Assembly: GCF_947497935.1 (NCBI RefSeq)
Contig: NZ_CANMIO010000010.1
Coordinates: 104,237-168,236 of the forward strand
From: an uncultured Shewanella sp.
GTDB taxonomy: Bacteria > Pseudomonadota > Gammaproteobacteria > Enterobacterales > Shewanellaceae
Direction of reading: 5' to 3'
Length of the DNA: 64,000 nt
In this document: piece after piece, positions 11,353 to 20,712 of the stretch
Layout: every line of letters begins with the position of its first letter
How positions within the stretch are numbered: the first letter of the stretch is position 1
The notes under the pieces: generated by a model
What the model was told of the DNA's origin: nothing
The model's database searches: none
Seen by the model: the letters and a program-made list of their open reading frames with translations, nothing else
Made by a program: the position numbers and the translations under genes

Positions 11353-11967
11353 TTAAGCGACTCTATATGCTCGTAAAAACATCTCTACTGTGTCGTTAAT
11401 ATATCGCTCTCGCTCAGGGAGAAGGTCGCTCACATCTAGCCCAAGATCAAGCCTCATACGTACTTCACCAAAAATCATCAAGCAAAGGCGCACAGCACAA
11501 TGTTGAGGGTGATTAAACTCATATACCCCCAGTGTAGAAACATTCACAAGATAATCACGTAGCAAACCTAAAATATGCTTAGGCCCAGCATTATAAAATA
11601 ACTGTGAGATCTCAGGATGCGAGTCGGCTTGTGACACACAAGCTTTAAAAACAGTGACGGCTTCAGGGCTAGTGATCACCTCACCAAAGTGTTTTGCAAA
11701 CAAAGATAAGCTGGCTTCTGGAGTCGATGGATCTGATAGAAGCTCTTGGTTTACGCCATGCACTAAACACTTGGATTCGATAGATGCGACAAAGAGATCG
11801 TCTTTACAGCCAAAATGTGAATAAACCGTTTGCTTTGAGACCCCCGCTAACTTGGCCACTTCATCCATGCTGGTATTAGGAAAGCCCTGCTCACAAAATA
11901 GATCCTTTGCTGCCTGCAAGATCTGTTCACGCTTTTGCTCGCTTCGATTCAATACTGGTGCATTCAT
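11353..11967 (-). CDS. TetR/AcrR family repressor of the adjacent RND pump
   Basis: 204 residues from the chosen start. The N-terminal helix-turn-helix reads EQILQAAKDLFCEQGF..TSMDEVAKLAGVSKQTVYSHF, with a C-terminal ligand domain of AcrR type. The frame is open to 12057, but ATG at 11965-11967 has AGGAG 11 bases upstream and gives the usual family length. The longer version would also run over a palindrome that looks like an operator. It is divergent from the efflux genes, with three related palindromes between, so autoregulation and repression of the pump are likely. The inducer is unknown. Confidence 0.88.
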   Translation of the reverse strand: MNAPVLNRSEQKREQILQAAKDLFCEQGFPNTSMDEVAKLAGVSKQTVYSHFGCKDDLFVASIESKCLVHGVNQELLSDPSTPEASLSLFAKHFGEVITSPEAVTVFKACVSQADSHPEISQLFYNAGPKHILGLLRDYLVNVSTLGVYEFNHPQHCAVRLCLMIFGEVRMRLDLGLDVSDLLPERERYINDTVEMFLRAYRVA

Positions 11968-12031
11968 AAAGGGCTTCACTCCTGAGTTTGGCCATGTTGG
12001 TAAATCAATCGTGTTATTTAAGCACAAGTTA

Positions 12032-12104
12032 GACTGTGCAGTCCATTTAATGGCCAAATAGACTAGACAGTCTAGTTTCCAAGCACTAGACTAGGCAGTC
12101 CAGT
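12032..12104. promoter_or_regulatory. Cluster of three TetR-type operator palindromes
   Basis: Three related inverted repeats lie between the regulator and pump genes: GACTG-TG-CAGTC at 12032-12043; a perfect ACTAGAC-A-GTCTAGT at 12062-12076; and an imperfect ACTAGGC-A-GTCCAGT at 12090-12104. The last two are 28 bp centre to centre. They share the half-site AC(T/C)(A/G)GAC or close variants, as expected for one repressor binding side by side. Both promoters should be in or next to this block. Confidence 0.7.
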
Positions 12105-12160
12105 TTAACCAATATTTAACCTAACGTGCTAAATTGCGTTACCAATATAGGCTGAAAGTA

Positions 12161-13273
12161 ATGAATATCAAAAGAGGTATAGCTCGTCGTAAGCTACTGC
12201 TGAGCTTAGTAGCAGTCACTCTATTGCCAGCATGCCAAGATTCCGTAGTCGAACAAACCTCGACTCCGAGTTATCAGTCTGTTAATGCAGAGCCATTAAC
12301 TCTCAGCGAAGGATATCAATTCGTTCAGCAATTTTCTGGCACAATTAGGGCGGGTAATACCACAGGTATAGGCTTTGAACTTGCTGGAAAAATTAAAACC
12401 TTAGCAGTGGATAGTGGCGACAAGGTTAAACAAGGCCAGTTACTCGCAAAACTTGATACCCGACTATTGATGGCCGAAAAAAATGAGCTAGACGCAAGCC
12501 TTGCACAAAATAAAGCCGACTTAGATTTAGCCAGGGCAACCTTAGATAGAAGTTTAGAACTACAAAAACAAGGCTATGTATCTGAGCAACAATTAGATGA
12601 GCTAAAAGGGCAGCTCAATAGCTTACAGGCGGCAAAAAACCGCTTAACAGCGTCACAACTTGCTAATCAATTAAAAATAGACAAATCAGACTTACTGGCC
12701 CCCTTCACAGGCGTGATCAGCAAGCGCAGCCATAACTTAGGCGAAGTCATTAATGTCGGCAGCCCCGTCTATACCTTGATTGAACATAACAATGTACAGG
12801 CCTATATTGGTGTGCCAGTGGAAATCGCAACGCAGTTAAAAACTGGGCAAGTGGTCCCAGTAACGGTAAGGCAGCAAAATTACCAAGCTAGCATTGCCGG
12901 TATTGGCGCCGAGCTCGACCCTGTGACACGAACCGTCGAACTCAGATTAACCTTGCCTACCGATGCCAAGGTGATAAACGGTGAACTTAGCTACCTTAAT
13001 TACGATAAAGTCATAGATAGCCGAGGCTATTGGGTGCCCCTTTCGGCGCTAACCGATGGTATACGTGGGCTATGGAATATTTACATCGTAAAACCATCGG
13101 ATGAGCAGCTCTTTAGTATCGAGCGCCGCGATGTCGAAATAGTCTATGCAGCCAAAGATAAGGCCTTTATCAAGGGAGCGATTAGTCCTGATGAGCAGTA
13201 TGTTTCACAGGGCTTGCATAAACTCGTCGCAGGTCAGCTTGTGACTCGACAAGCGAAGTTAGCGACGAGGTAA
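12161..13273 (+). CDS. RND efflux periplasmic adaptor (membrane fusion lipoprotein)
   Basis: 370 residues from ATG 12161; a TTG at 12134 is open in frame, but the later start gives a normal signal peptide with positive MNIKRGIARRK, a hydrophobic stretch and a lipobox-like LLPAC. Then come the HlyD/AcrA features: a barrel-sandwich hybrid (IKTLAVDSGDKVKQGQLLAKLD near 72-93), an alpha-helical hairpin rich in Ala/Leu/Gln (about 95-165), and the second lipoyl half (DLLAPFTGVISKR). It bridges the inner-membrane pump and an outer-membrane channel. The pump gene starts 5 bases after the stop. No TolC-like gene is nearby. Confidence 0.88.
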   Translation: MNIKRGIARRKLLLSLVAVTLLPACQDSVVEQTSTPSYQSVNAEPLTLSEGYQFVQQFSGTIRAGNTTGIGFELAGKIKTLAVDSGDKVKQGQLLAKLDTRLLMAEKNELDASLAQNKADLDLARATLDRSLELQKQGYVSEQQLDELKGQLNSLQAAKNRLTASQLANQLKIDKSDLLAPFTGVISKRSHNLGEVINVGSPVYTLIEHNNVQAYIGVPVEIATQLKTGQVVPVTVRQQNYQASIAGIGAELDPVTRTVELRLTLPTDAKVINGELSYLNYDKVIDSRGYWVPLSALTDGIRGLWNIYIVKPSDEQLFSIERRDVEIVYAAKDKAFIKGAISPDEQYVSQGLHKLVAGQLVTRQAKLATR

Positions 13274-13278
13274 AGCAG

Positions 13279-16200
13279 ATGGTTAAATCATTAGTTGAGA
13301 ACGGCCGCCTGATCAGCCTTGTCATTGCGCTCTTGATAGTTGCAGGCTTCGGTGCCATCACGAACCTACCCCGCATGGAAGATCCTGAGATCACCAACCG
13401 TTTTGCTTCGGTAATTACCCATTATCCAGGAGCCTCCGCCGAACGTGTCGAAGCCTTGGTCACCGAGGTATTAGAGAGCGAGCTCAGACGGTTAGAAGAG
13501 CTCAAGTTAGTACAATCTACCTCTCGGCCTGGGATCTCAGTTATCCAGCTTGAGCTCAAAGATGATGTGATTGAAACTGCACCGGTATGGTCACGGGCTC
13601 GAGACTTAATTGCCGATGCCAAAGGCTTGTTGCCACAGTCGGCGCAAAACTCGACCCTTGATGATCAACTCGGATATGCTAATACTGCGATATTGGGCAT
13701 TGTTTGGCGCGGCAGCGGCGTGGTGCGTACCGATATGTTAAATCGATATGCTAAGGAACTACAGAGTCGGCTTCGTCTACTCAGCGGCACCGATTTTGTT
13801 AACCTCTACGGCCAACCTGCCGAAGAGATCTTGGTCCAGCTCGATGGTAACAAGGTCAACCAACTGCAATTATCGGCTAAAACTATCGCGCAAATTCTGC
13901 AAAATGCTGACGCTAAGGTGTCTGCGGGTGAGATCAATAATCAGGAGTTTCGCGCCTTAGTCGAAGTGTCTGGCGAACTCGACTCCCTCGCTCGTATTAG
14001 CCAAGTTCCACTTAAGGTCACTGCTAGCGGCCAAATAATTCGCCTAGCCGATATTGCCAGCATCACCCGTCAGCCAAAAGAGCCAGCCAATAGCATTGCA
14101 CTCATCGACCAAGAGCAAGGCGTGATGGTTGCAGCCAGAATGCTCAGCAATACCCGAGTCGATTTATGGCTCGCGCAAGTGCGTCAATCGGTTATTGAAT
14201 TACAAAGCAGCATTCCAGCAAATATTGAAATTGAATGGCTATTCGACCAAGAAAGCTATACCACTGAAAGACTAAGCGATCTTATTGGCAGTTTGTTACT
14301 CGGTTTCATCATCATCCTTGCGGTACTCATGCTAACCCTTGGATTAAGAAATGCCGTTATCGTGTCACTCTCTTTACCGCTTACCGCCCTCTTTACTTTA
14401 GCCTGTATGAAGTTCATAGGCCTGCCTATCCATCAAATGTCAGTCACAGGGCTTGTGGTCGCGCTAGGTATTATGGTCGATAACGCGATTGTCATTGTCG
14501 ACGCAATTTCCCAGCGTCGTCAAAGCGGTATGGATAGGATCCAAGCCGTGAAACAAACCTTACAACACCTTTGGTTACCTTTAGCAGGTTCAACCATTAC
14601 CACCATGCTGGCCTTTGCCCCCATCGTATTGATGCCTGGCGCTGCCGGTGAATTTGTCGGCGGCATTGCCATCTCGGTAATGTTTGCCCTACTCGGCTCG
14701 TTTATTATCTCGCACACCATTATTGCCGGACTTGCCGGCCGCTTTGGCGTCGATGGTAAAGGCACGCACTGGTATCAACACGGTATTAATTTGCCATGGC
14801 TGAGCAACGCCTTTAGGCAAACTTTGACATTGGCACTAGCACGCCCGTTACTTGCCGCCGTCGTCATTGGCGTTTTACCTATTATGGGCTTTATCGCAGC
14901 AGGCAAGATGACCGAGCAGTTCTTTCCGCCATCAGATAGAGACATGTTTCAGATTGAGGTCTACTTAGCGCCTCACGCTAGTCTTGCTAATACTCGGGAG
15001 CAGGTTAACCTTATTGATGCCGATCTGCGCGCAACAGCAGGTATAACTCGAATAGACTGGGTTGTTGGCGGTAATGCCCCCTCTTTTTATTACAACTTAC
15101 TCCAGCGTCAACAAGGAGCGAGTCATTACGCTCAGGCCATGGTCAAAGTCAACGATTTTGATACGGCAAATATGCTTATTCCTCAGTTACAGCAGTCATT
15201 AGACAAACGTTACCCACAGGCGCAAATAATTGTGCGTAAGCTTGAGCAGGGCCCTCCCTTTAATGCCCCTGTTGAGGTGCGAATTTTTGGCCCTAACCTG
15301 GATCAACTCAAATTGCTTGGTGAGCAAGTACGTAAAGCCTTGTCTGATACAGCAGATGTCATTCACACTCGCGCCACCTTAAGCGCTGGCGCGCCTAAGG
15401 TTTGGCTACAGATAGATGAAGATGCCAGTCTGATGAGCGGCCTATCTCTGACCGATATTGCCAAACAAGTGGAGATGGCCACCACAGGTATTAACGGCGG
15501 CAGCATCTTAGAGCAAACCGAGTCCCTGCCAGTGAGAGTTAGACTCAATGACAGCACCAGAGAGGAGCAGACCAAGCTGGCCGAAATCACCTTAGTGTCA
15601 AGCCAAGGTAAAGGGATCCCACTATCAGCAATCTCTACTAGCGAAATCGAGGTCAGTCGCGGTGCTATCCCAAGACGTGATGGCCAGCGAGTCAATACCA
15701 TTGAGGCCTACATCACCTCAGGCGTGTTGCCACAAACCGTGGTGGATAACGTGAGTCAAAGATTATCAGACATCGCATTACCCAGTGGCTATCGATTGGA
15801 GTTAGGTGGTGAGAGTGCTAAACGAAACGAGGCTGTCGGCAACCTAATGTCGAATCTGGTACTTGTCGTCACTTTACTGCTGGCCACGGTCGTACTGTCG
15901 TTTAATTCGTTTAGGCTAACCGCGATTATCTTATTCAGCGCCATGCAATCTGCTGGACTAGGACTATTAGCGGTATACAGTTTCGGTTATCCGTTTGGTT
16001 TTACCGTGATTATTGGCTTACTGGGACTAATGGGGCTTGCGATCAACGCCGCGATTGTGATTTTAGCCGAACTTGAAGAAGTGCCAGCTACGCGAGCTGG
16101 AGACAAACAAACGATTGTTGACTTGGTCACAAGCTGTGGTCGTCATATCGGATCCACAACCATTACCACTATAGGTGGTTTCTTACCGCTTATTATTGCC

Positions 16201-16401
16201 GGAGGGGGCTTCTGGCCCCCCTTTGCTATTGCAATTGCCGGCGGTACCCTGCTCACCACATTACTGTCTTTGGTCTGGGTACCGACTATGTATCATCTGC
16301 TGATGAGACCTAAGCGCCTTAGTAGCCAGCACTTTAATAAGCAACGACTTAATCAGCCTGTTTCGAGTGAGCCACTAGTAAGTGAAAAATTTGATCTTTA
16401 A
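13279..16401 (+). CDS. RND efflux pump, inner-membrane permease
   Basis: 1040 residues, typical for HAE1/AcrB-like RND permeases. It has an N-terminal transmembrane helix, two large periplasmic loops and two blocks of membrane helices. Helix 4 reads LGIMVDNAIVIVDA, with a VDN pair where AcrB has two Asp, so proton relay residues differ slightly. The second half repeats the layout (GLLGLMGLAINAAIVILAELEE). Substrates cannot be told from sequence. It is co-transcribed with the adaptor and under the TetR operators by position. The last 53 bases overlap the 3' end of the convergent DUF465 gene. Confidence 0.92.
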   Translation: MVKSLVENGRLISLVIALLIVAGFGAITNLPRMEDPEITNRFASVITHYPGASAERVEALVTEVLESELRRLEELKLVQSTSRPGISVIQLELKDDVIETAPVWSRARDLIADAKGLLPQSAQNSTLDDQLGYANTAILGIVWRGSGVVRTDMLNRYAKELQSRLRLLSGTDFVNLYGQPAEEILVQLDGNKVNQLQLSAKTIAQILQNADAKVSAGEINNQEFRALVEVSGELDSLARISQVPLKVTASGQIIRLADIASITRQPKEPANSIALIDQEQGVMVAARMLSNTRVDLWLAQVRQSVIELQSSIPANIEIEWLFDQESYTTERLSDLIGSLLLGFIIILAVLMLTLGLRNAVIVSLSLPLTALFTLACMKFIGLPIHQMSVTGLVVALGIMVDNAIVIVDAISQRRQSGMDRIQAVKQTLQHLWLPLAGSTITTMLAFAPIVLMPGAAGEFVGGIAISVMFALLGSFIISHTIIAGLAGRFGVDGKGTHWYQHGINLPWLSNAFRQTLTLALARPLLAAVVIGVLPIMGFIAAGKMTEQFFPPSDRDMFQIEVYLAPHASLANTREQVNLIDADLRATAGITRIDWVVGGNAPSFYYNLLQRQQGASHYAQAMVKVNDFDTANMLIPQLQQSLDKRYPQAQIIVRKLEQGPPFNAPVEVRIFGPNLDQLKLLGEQVRKALSDTADVIHTRATLSAGAPKVWLQIDEDASLMSGLSLTDIAKQVEMATTGINGGSILEQTESLPVRVRLNDSTREEQTKLAEITLVSSQGKGIPLSAISTSEIEVSRGAIPRRDGQRVNTIEAYITSGVLPQTVVDNVSQRLSDIALPSGYRLELGGESAKRNEAVGNLMSNLVLVVTLLLATVVLSFNSFRLTAIILFSAMQSAGLGLLAVYSFGYPFGFTVIIGLLGLMGLAINAAIVILAELEEVPATRAGDKQTIVDLVTSCGRHIGSTTITTIGGFLPLIIAGGGFWPPFAIAIAGGTLLTTLLSLVWVPTMYHLLMRPKRLSSQHFNKQRLNQPVSSEPLVSEKFDL

Positions 16402-16603
16402 GCACGGCACGCTCGGCTTTTAATTCGATGAAGTGCTTATCACTGGTAGGCACTTCATTTTTTTCAAGCCCACGAATTTGATGATCGAGTCGATGATAGC
16501 GTTTCGCTAACTCGCAAAATGCATTATTGCTCGTTTTGAGCTCAATAATTGCGGCCAAATATTCTGGAAATTCATGGGTAAGTAGGTGATTTTCGCCCAA
16601 CAT
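16349..16603 (-). CDS. DUF465 (YdcH-like) small protein
   Basis: An 84-residue helical protein beginning MLGENHLLTHEFPEYLAAI and continuing with FCELAKRYHRLDHQIRGLE and ELKAERAVLKDQIFHLL. This is the DUF465/YdcH pattern: a short antiparallel coiled coil of unknown function. AGGAG lies 6 bases before the ATG. Its 3' end overlaps the RND permease gene by 53 bp on the opposite strand. Confidence 0.85.
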   Translation of the reverse strand: MLGENHLLTHEFPEYLAAIIELKTSNNAFCELAKRYHRLDHQIRGLEKNEVPTSDKHFIELKAERAVLKDQIFHLLVAHSKQAD

Positions 16604-16872
16604 ATGCTTCTCCTATTCATTCAAAGCCAGCCATATTGAATCGAATTCAGCCCAAGCCTCAAAGACAATTCAATCAATGGCTAACAATGGTGATACCTAT
16701 TATCGCCATTCGGTTTACGCTTAGCTACTAGTATTGATTATTTTCCGTTCACAATTGTTATGTTCAGCTCATTTACACCAGACTGACTTAAGGTCACATA
16801 TTAGACATACATCAATCAATTTTTATTCAATATCAATTACATTGTTTCCACCATCAGCAAACTTGAATTGAT

Positions 16873-18876
16873 ATGAATTATAAGAATTGGCCAATAGCCA
16901 AACAAATAGGCTTGCTCGCTTTACTATTAACCGTAGTCGTTTTTGGCTTTCTCGGTTGTGTATCCTACTTAACCGCCTCCGATGTCCTAAGAGATAAAGG
17001 GATCAGCGCTATGCAAGCGCAAACAGAAGGAACTGCAGACTTAATTGAGCTTCAATATGAAAGCCTACTGTCACTCGCCGAACGCAATGCCGATGTGTTT
17101 CGTGCTATGTATCCAGGTAGCTTCTATAAACCGAATAAAACAGTCAGAGTGATGGGAGTAGAAACTCCAGCACTAAGACATGAAAAGGAACAGATTAACG
17201 CCACCAAGAGTAAGGTCGACCGCTACTCTAAACTCACTGGTGGCAACGCGACCGTGTTTGTCAGAGACGGTGATAACTTTATCCGCATCTCAACATCCCT
17301 TAAGAAATCAGATGGAAAGCGTGCACTCGGCACTAATCTAGATAAAGATCATCCAGCTTACAGCGCCGCCTTGAAAGGTGAGAGCTATGAAGGTTACGCG
17401 CAATTATTTGGCAAAGATTACATGACCATCTATCGCCCGATTAAAAACAGTGGCGGTGACACGATCGGGATCTTGTATATCGGATTCGATATCAGTAATT
17501 CGTTAGCTCAATTACGCGAAGCTATTAATAAGCTACAACTGGAAGAGTCAGGCAGCTACCTACTGGTTCATAAATCAGATTTAACGGTTATTTCCCACCC
17601 TCAGCATCAAGCTGGTACAAAGGTCTCTGGTAAAATGCTTGATGGCATCAATATTGAGCAGGCTCTCGCTCACCAAGGTTCTTGGGAGTACACCAACAAC
17701 CAAGGGGTTAAAGCTTACGCTTATACCATTAATATTCCAGGTTGGGACTGGTTACTTATTGGCCAGGTTGACGCAGCAGAACTCAATGAAGAGAGTGTCA
17801 GCTTACTTAATATCAACATGGCCGTCTCTGTGATTGGCATGATAGTGATAACGCTACTGCTATCGCAAGTATTGATAAGAGCACTTAAACCTCTAGGCTG
17901 CTTGCAAGGTCAATTAGAGAAGTTAGGAGCTGGCGATCTTTCTCAAAGCTTTGCGGCAATCGATACCGATAGTAAAAATGAGGTCGACCTCATCACCAGT
18001 AGCACCTCTAAGATGGCTATCAACTTAAGAGAGTTGATTTTAGCTCTGCAGCAATCCGTTACCGCACTGCAGGCTCACTCTAACCATACCCAAGAAACTG
18101 CCCGCCTTAATGGTGAAGAAGCACAATCCCTAATGGCGCAAACAGACCAAATAGCCACTGCCATCGAGGAAATGTCAGCCTCGGTGCGTGACGTGGCTAA
18201 TCATGCCTGTGAAGGCGCAACTATGAGTCAGCGGGTGGATGATGCGGCTAAGGGCGGTCAAACGAACTTAAATACTCTCGTCAATGGACTGCAAAGCTTG
18301 AGTCACCAGCTAACTGAAAGCCACAACAGTGTAGAGAAAGTTAATAAAGAGAGCCAAGCAATTAGTCAGGTGACCGAGGTCATTAACAGCATTGCCGAGC
18401 AGACAAATCTCCTTGCGCTAAATGCGGCAATTGAAGCTGCCAGAGCGGGCGAGCAAGGCCGAGGCTTCGCCGTGGTCGCCGATGAGGTGCGTACTCTCGC
18501 CCAACGCACGCAAACCTCTATCGCCGAGATCTCGCAAACCATCACTCAGCTGCAATCTCAAGTCAAACTCACGACAGAGCAGATGAATCAAAGTAATGAA
18601 CTTGGCGATGTATCTGCAGCGCAAGGCAACGAAGCGATCACCCAGCTCATTGAGATCAACACCAGCATTGCCGAACTCGCAACAACCGCCAGCAGTATCG
18701 CCAGTGCCACCGAGCAGCAAAGCGCCGTCGCAGAAGAGATCACCCGTAACCTGCACCAAATTACCGAGCTTGCCAGAGATGGTGAGCAGCGTGCAGGAGA
18801 TAGTGTTGACTCGGCAGAAAGCTTGGCAGCTATCGCCAATGAGATTAATACTAAGATCAGCGTGTTTAAGGCGTGA
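16873..18876 (+). CDS. Methyl-accepting chemotaxis protein with Cache sensor domain
   Basis: 667 residues. One transmembrane helix near 12-34, a periplasmic Cache3/Cache2-type sensor to about 300 ([46 protein letters not shown]), a second helix near 313-335, HAMP to about 390, and a cytoplasmic signalling coiled coil. The tip [19 protein letters not shown] contacts CheA/CheW. Attractant or repellent is unknown. The gene stands alone between DUF465 and an inverted-repeat element whose first base is the last base of the stop codon. The 342-bp upstream flank (16531-16872) shows no clear promoter. Confidence 0.93.
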   Translation: MNYKNWPIAKQIGLLALLLTVVVFGFLGCVSYLTASDVLRDKGISAMQAQTEGTADLIELQYESLLSLAERNADVFRAMYPGSFYKPNKTVRVMGVETPALRHEKEQINATKSKVDRYSKLTGGNATVFVRDGDNFIRISTSLKKSDGKRALGTNLDKDHPAYSAALKGESYEGYAQLFGKDYMTIYRPIKNSGGDTIGILYIGFDISNSLAQLREAINKLQLEESGSYLLVHKSDLTVISHPQHQAGTKVSGKMLDGINIEQALAHQGSWEYTNNQGVKAYAYTINIPGWDWLLIGQVDAAELNEESVSLLNINMAVSVIGMIVITLLLSQVLIRALKPLGCLQGQLEKLGAGDLSQSFAAIDTDSKNEVDLITSSTSKMAINLRELILALQQSVTALQAHSNHTQETARLNGEEAQSLMAQTDQIATAIEEMSASVRDVANHACEGATMSQRVDDAAKGGQTNLNTLVNGLQSLSHQLTESHNSVEKVNKESQAISQVTEVINSIAEQTNLLALNAAIEAARAGEQGRGFAVVADEVRTLAQRTQTSIAEISQTITQLQSQVKLTTEQMNQSNELGDVSAAQGNEAITQLIEINTSIAELATTASSIASATEQQSAVAEEITRNLHQITELARDGEQRAGDSVDSAESLAAIANEINTKISVFKA

Positions 18877-19155
18877 TACCAATCAGTATAAAGATTTGAT
18901 CGCTCAGCGAGAGTTTAGCGGCACTGAGACAAAGCAACGAGTGAAGAGCATAGTTATTCTACGTTTAAGCTCCCTCTTGTTACTTAAGAGTCGCAGGATC
19001 AGAGCCGCTAAAACTCGCCATTCTGGAGCGTTTTTGGCTGCCCACTTCTGCGTTGATTAACTTTACAAGGGAGCGACCATTCTTTCAGTTATTCGCCTTG
19101 AATTAGTTTGCCAAAAAACGCTCTGAGTAGATCAACTTCTTATACTGATTGGTAT
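18876..19155. mobile_element. MITE-like inverted-repeat element, 280 bp
   Basis: Perfect 16-bp terminal inverted repeats, ATACCAATCAGTATAA (18876-18891) and its complement (19140-19155). They enclose about 250 bp with no credible ORF (a 154-codon plus-strand frame here is mostly composed of MCP shadow and element). The terminal ATACCAAT matches the element at 53471-53736. No clear target duplication is seen. Non-autonomous: no transposase. Confidence 0.65.
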
Positions 19156-19377
19156 ATCTTTCGCCTAAACCACCCTATCTATAGATGAGTCCATGAAGGC
19201 AACAGTGAGATTACTGTTGCCTTTTATATTTTAAATAGCCCATAAAAATTAACTACACCATTGATTTAATATGCATTTATTGTTATCACAGCTAGTTTTA
19301 TTAGCTGACCTCGAATTATAATCGCGCCAATTTCGTATTTAAAAAATACCAACCTCAACCCCATTACGAGTACAAAT

Positions 19378-19950
19378 ATGTTACGCAACTTATTCTTAGT
19401 CACCTTCATCATTATCATGACAGGCTGTGCCAGCCCGCAGAGCAATACTGTACAAGGAAAAAAGCTGTTGATTGTCGCCGGAAACGGACTCAACACCACC
19501 TATGAAGACAGCCCCGCAGCAAATGGTTTTCTTTTTGAAGTGGGTGAAACGTTTGCTACAGATCTAGGCAACAAACTGGAGGAGTTTGGCTTTGAATCTT
19601 ACCTGTTTGTGAGTAAGGATGCGGCGACCTATAAACAGCAATACCAACGCGCAGTAAACCGCTTAATGACCGATGAAACCATTGATGGCGTTGCCGAAAT
19701 TAAAGTGCTTCATACCAAAGATGAAAAGGTCAATGAAATAGCAATCTATGCAACTTACTTTACCACTGAGCCTATGACTAAAGGCTGCGATCTGCGCACT
19801 TCTGCAAATTGTTATAGCGTCAAATCGTTAGACAAAATCGGTGACAGAAAACATTTAGTCGTGGATCAAGCAACACAAAGCTTTAACGACACCCCAGTGT
19901 CTGAAATGGTCACCGACACCGCGCTATTTATCTACCGCGCCGAGCTTTAA
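19378..19950 (+). CDS. Predicted lipoprotein of unknown function
   Basis: A 190-residue protein with a lipoprotein signal: a hydrophobic N-terminus and lipobox MTGC, mature from Cys17. The rest is a soluble alpha/beta domain (GKKLLIVAGNGLNTTYED at 28-45, then a Sandercyanin/flavodoxin-like alternation) with two further Cys (GCDLRTSANCYS) that could form a disulfide. I do not recognise the family. The start ATG has no strong Shine-Dalgarno. It stands alone between the inverted-repeat element and repeat-rich DNA. Confidence 0.65.
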   Translation: MLRNLFLVTFIIIMTGCASPQSNTVQGKKLLIVAGNGLNTTYEDSPAANGFLFEVGETFATDLGNKLEEFGFESYLFVSKDAATYKQQYQRAVNRLMTDETIDGVAEIKVLHTKDEKVNEIAIYATYFTTEPMTKGCDLRTSANCYSVKSLDKIGDRKHLVVDQATQSFNDTPVSEMVTDTALFIYRAEL

Positions 19951-20040
19951 GCTGTTGCAATGCCAATCTTGATCTAGGCTTCTAAAGAGGCCTAATCGCA
20001 GCGTTTCTGCCAGCGACAATACTCCCTTACTGTTTGTTAA

Positions 20041-20110
20041 CGTCTCTTACCGTCTCTTACCGTCCCTTACCGTCCCTTACCGTCCCTTACCGTCCCTTAC
20101 CGTCCCTTAC
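20041..20110. repeat. Tandem array of a 10-bp unit, seven copies
   Basis: Two copies of CGTCTCTTAC followed by five of CGTCCCTTAC, with degenerate half-copies on both sides (ACTCCCTTAC before, CGTCTAGCAC after). No ORF crosses it. The pattern fits slipped-strand expansion. Confidence 0.95.
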
Positions 20111-20520
20111 CGTCTAGCACTATCATTAAAAGCTTGATGGGCTAAAGCCCAACCTACAACAGAATAGGAACTAGGCTTTTATCTTTGCTTTTCCGTAAGG
20201 CCGCAGGCCGTTGCTCTTTTCCATCTTTGTTTTCCCTAGGATCTAGAAGTGAGCCAGCGAACATCCTAGCACCTCGAACCTTCTTTATTAGCTTTTCCTA
20301 GAAGCGCTCTCGAAGTGGCGAAGCCGCGCCCCAGTCCCTAGAAGCCCAGCGCCCTTCTTTTCCCTGAGTGAGCCTGCGAACGTTCCGTAAGGCCGCAGGC
20401 CGCAGGCCGCTCGGCTTGCACCATCTTAGCTTTTACCTTCTTTGCTTTTCCTAGCACCTGCTTTTCCTAGGTCCTATAACCTGATCTTCCTAGGACCTAG
20501 TCCCTTCTTTCACCTTCTTT
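20111..20520. repeat. Repeat-rich non-coding stretch
   Basis: About 400 bases without a supportable gene, built from recurring pieces: CCGTAAGGCCGCAGGCCG twice (about 20194 and 20384, the second with an extra CGCAGGC), TTTTCCTAG/CCTAGGACCTAG variants several times, and GTGAGCC(A/T)GCGAAC twice (about 20250 and 20366). It looks like accumulated intergenic repeat fragments. No promoter or RNA gene is recognised. Confidence 0.6.
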
Positions 20521-20525
20521 AAAAA

Positions 20526-20555
20526 CAAAAAGCCCCGCATTTGCGGGGCTCTTAT
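20526..20555 (-). terminator. Terminator of the cydABX operon
   Basis: AGCCCCGCA/TGCGGGGCT stem (9 bp, very short loop) at 20531-20550. On the minus strand it is followed by TTTTTGTTTTT, 30 bases after the cydX stop. Confidence 0.9.
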
Positions 20556-20580
20556 TTAACCATTTAGCGATAGTAGAAGA

Positions 20581-20697
20581 TTAATCTTCGCTCTCAGCTT
20601 CACGGTCCATGTTCTCAGTCGTCTCAAGCCATAAGGCGTTGATAATACCAAACGAACAGGCTAACAATACGCCTAAAATCCAAGCGAAATACCACAT
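20581..20697 (-). CDS. cydX: CydX, small subunit of cytochrome bd oxidase
   Basis: A 38-residue protein with a single membrane helix, beginning MWYFAWILGVLLACSFG and followed by NALWLE, the CydX signature, and an acidic tail (TTENMDREAESED). CydX stabilises the CydAB haems in the inner membrane. It lies 15 bases after cydB (AAGGAGCC upstream of ATG) and before the operon terminator. It is too short for ordinary ORF cut-offs but unmistakable. Confidence 0.95.
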   Translation of the reverse strand: MWYFAWILGVLLACSFGIINALWLETTENMDREAESED

Positions 20698-20712
20698 AAT
20701 CTAGGCTCCTTA

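Noticed and set aside
11968..12057. 30-residue extension of the TetR regulator
   Set aside because: It runs over an operator-like palindrome, is unlike the family N-terminus, and a better start with AGGAG exists at 11967.
18418..19060. Frames of about 154 codons on both strands at the 3' end of the chemoreceptor gene
   Set aside because: They are shadows of the conserved MCP signalling domain; the plus-strand one runs on into the inverted-repeat element and has no ribosome site.
20041..20110. CRISPR array
   Set aside because: Units are directly adjacent without spacers, and no cas gene is present; the same holds for the arrays at 63720 and 63915.
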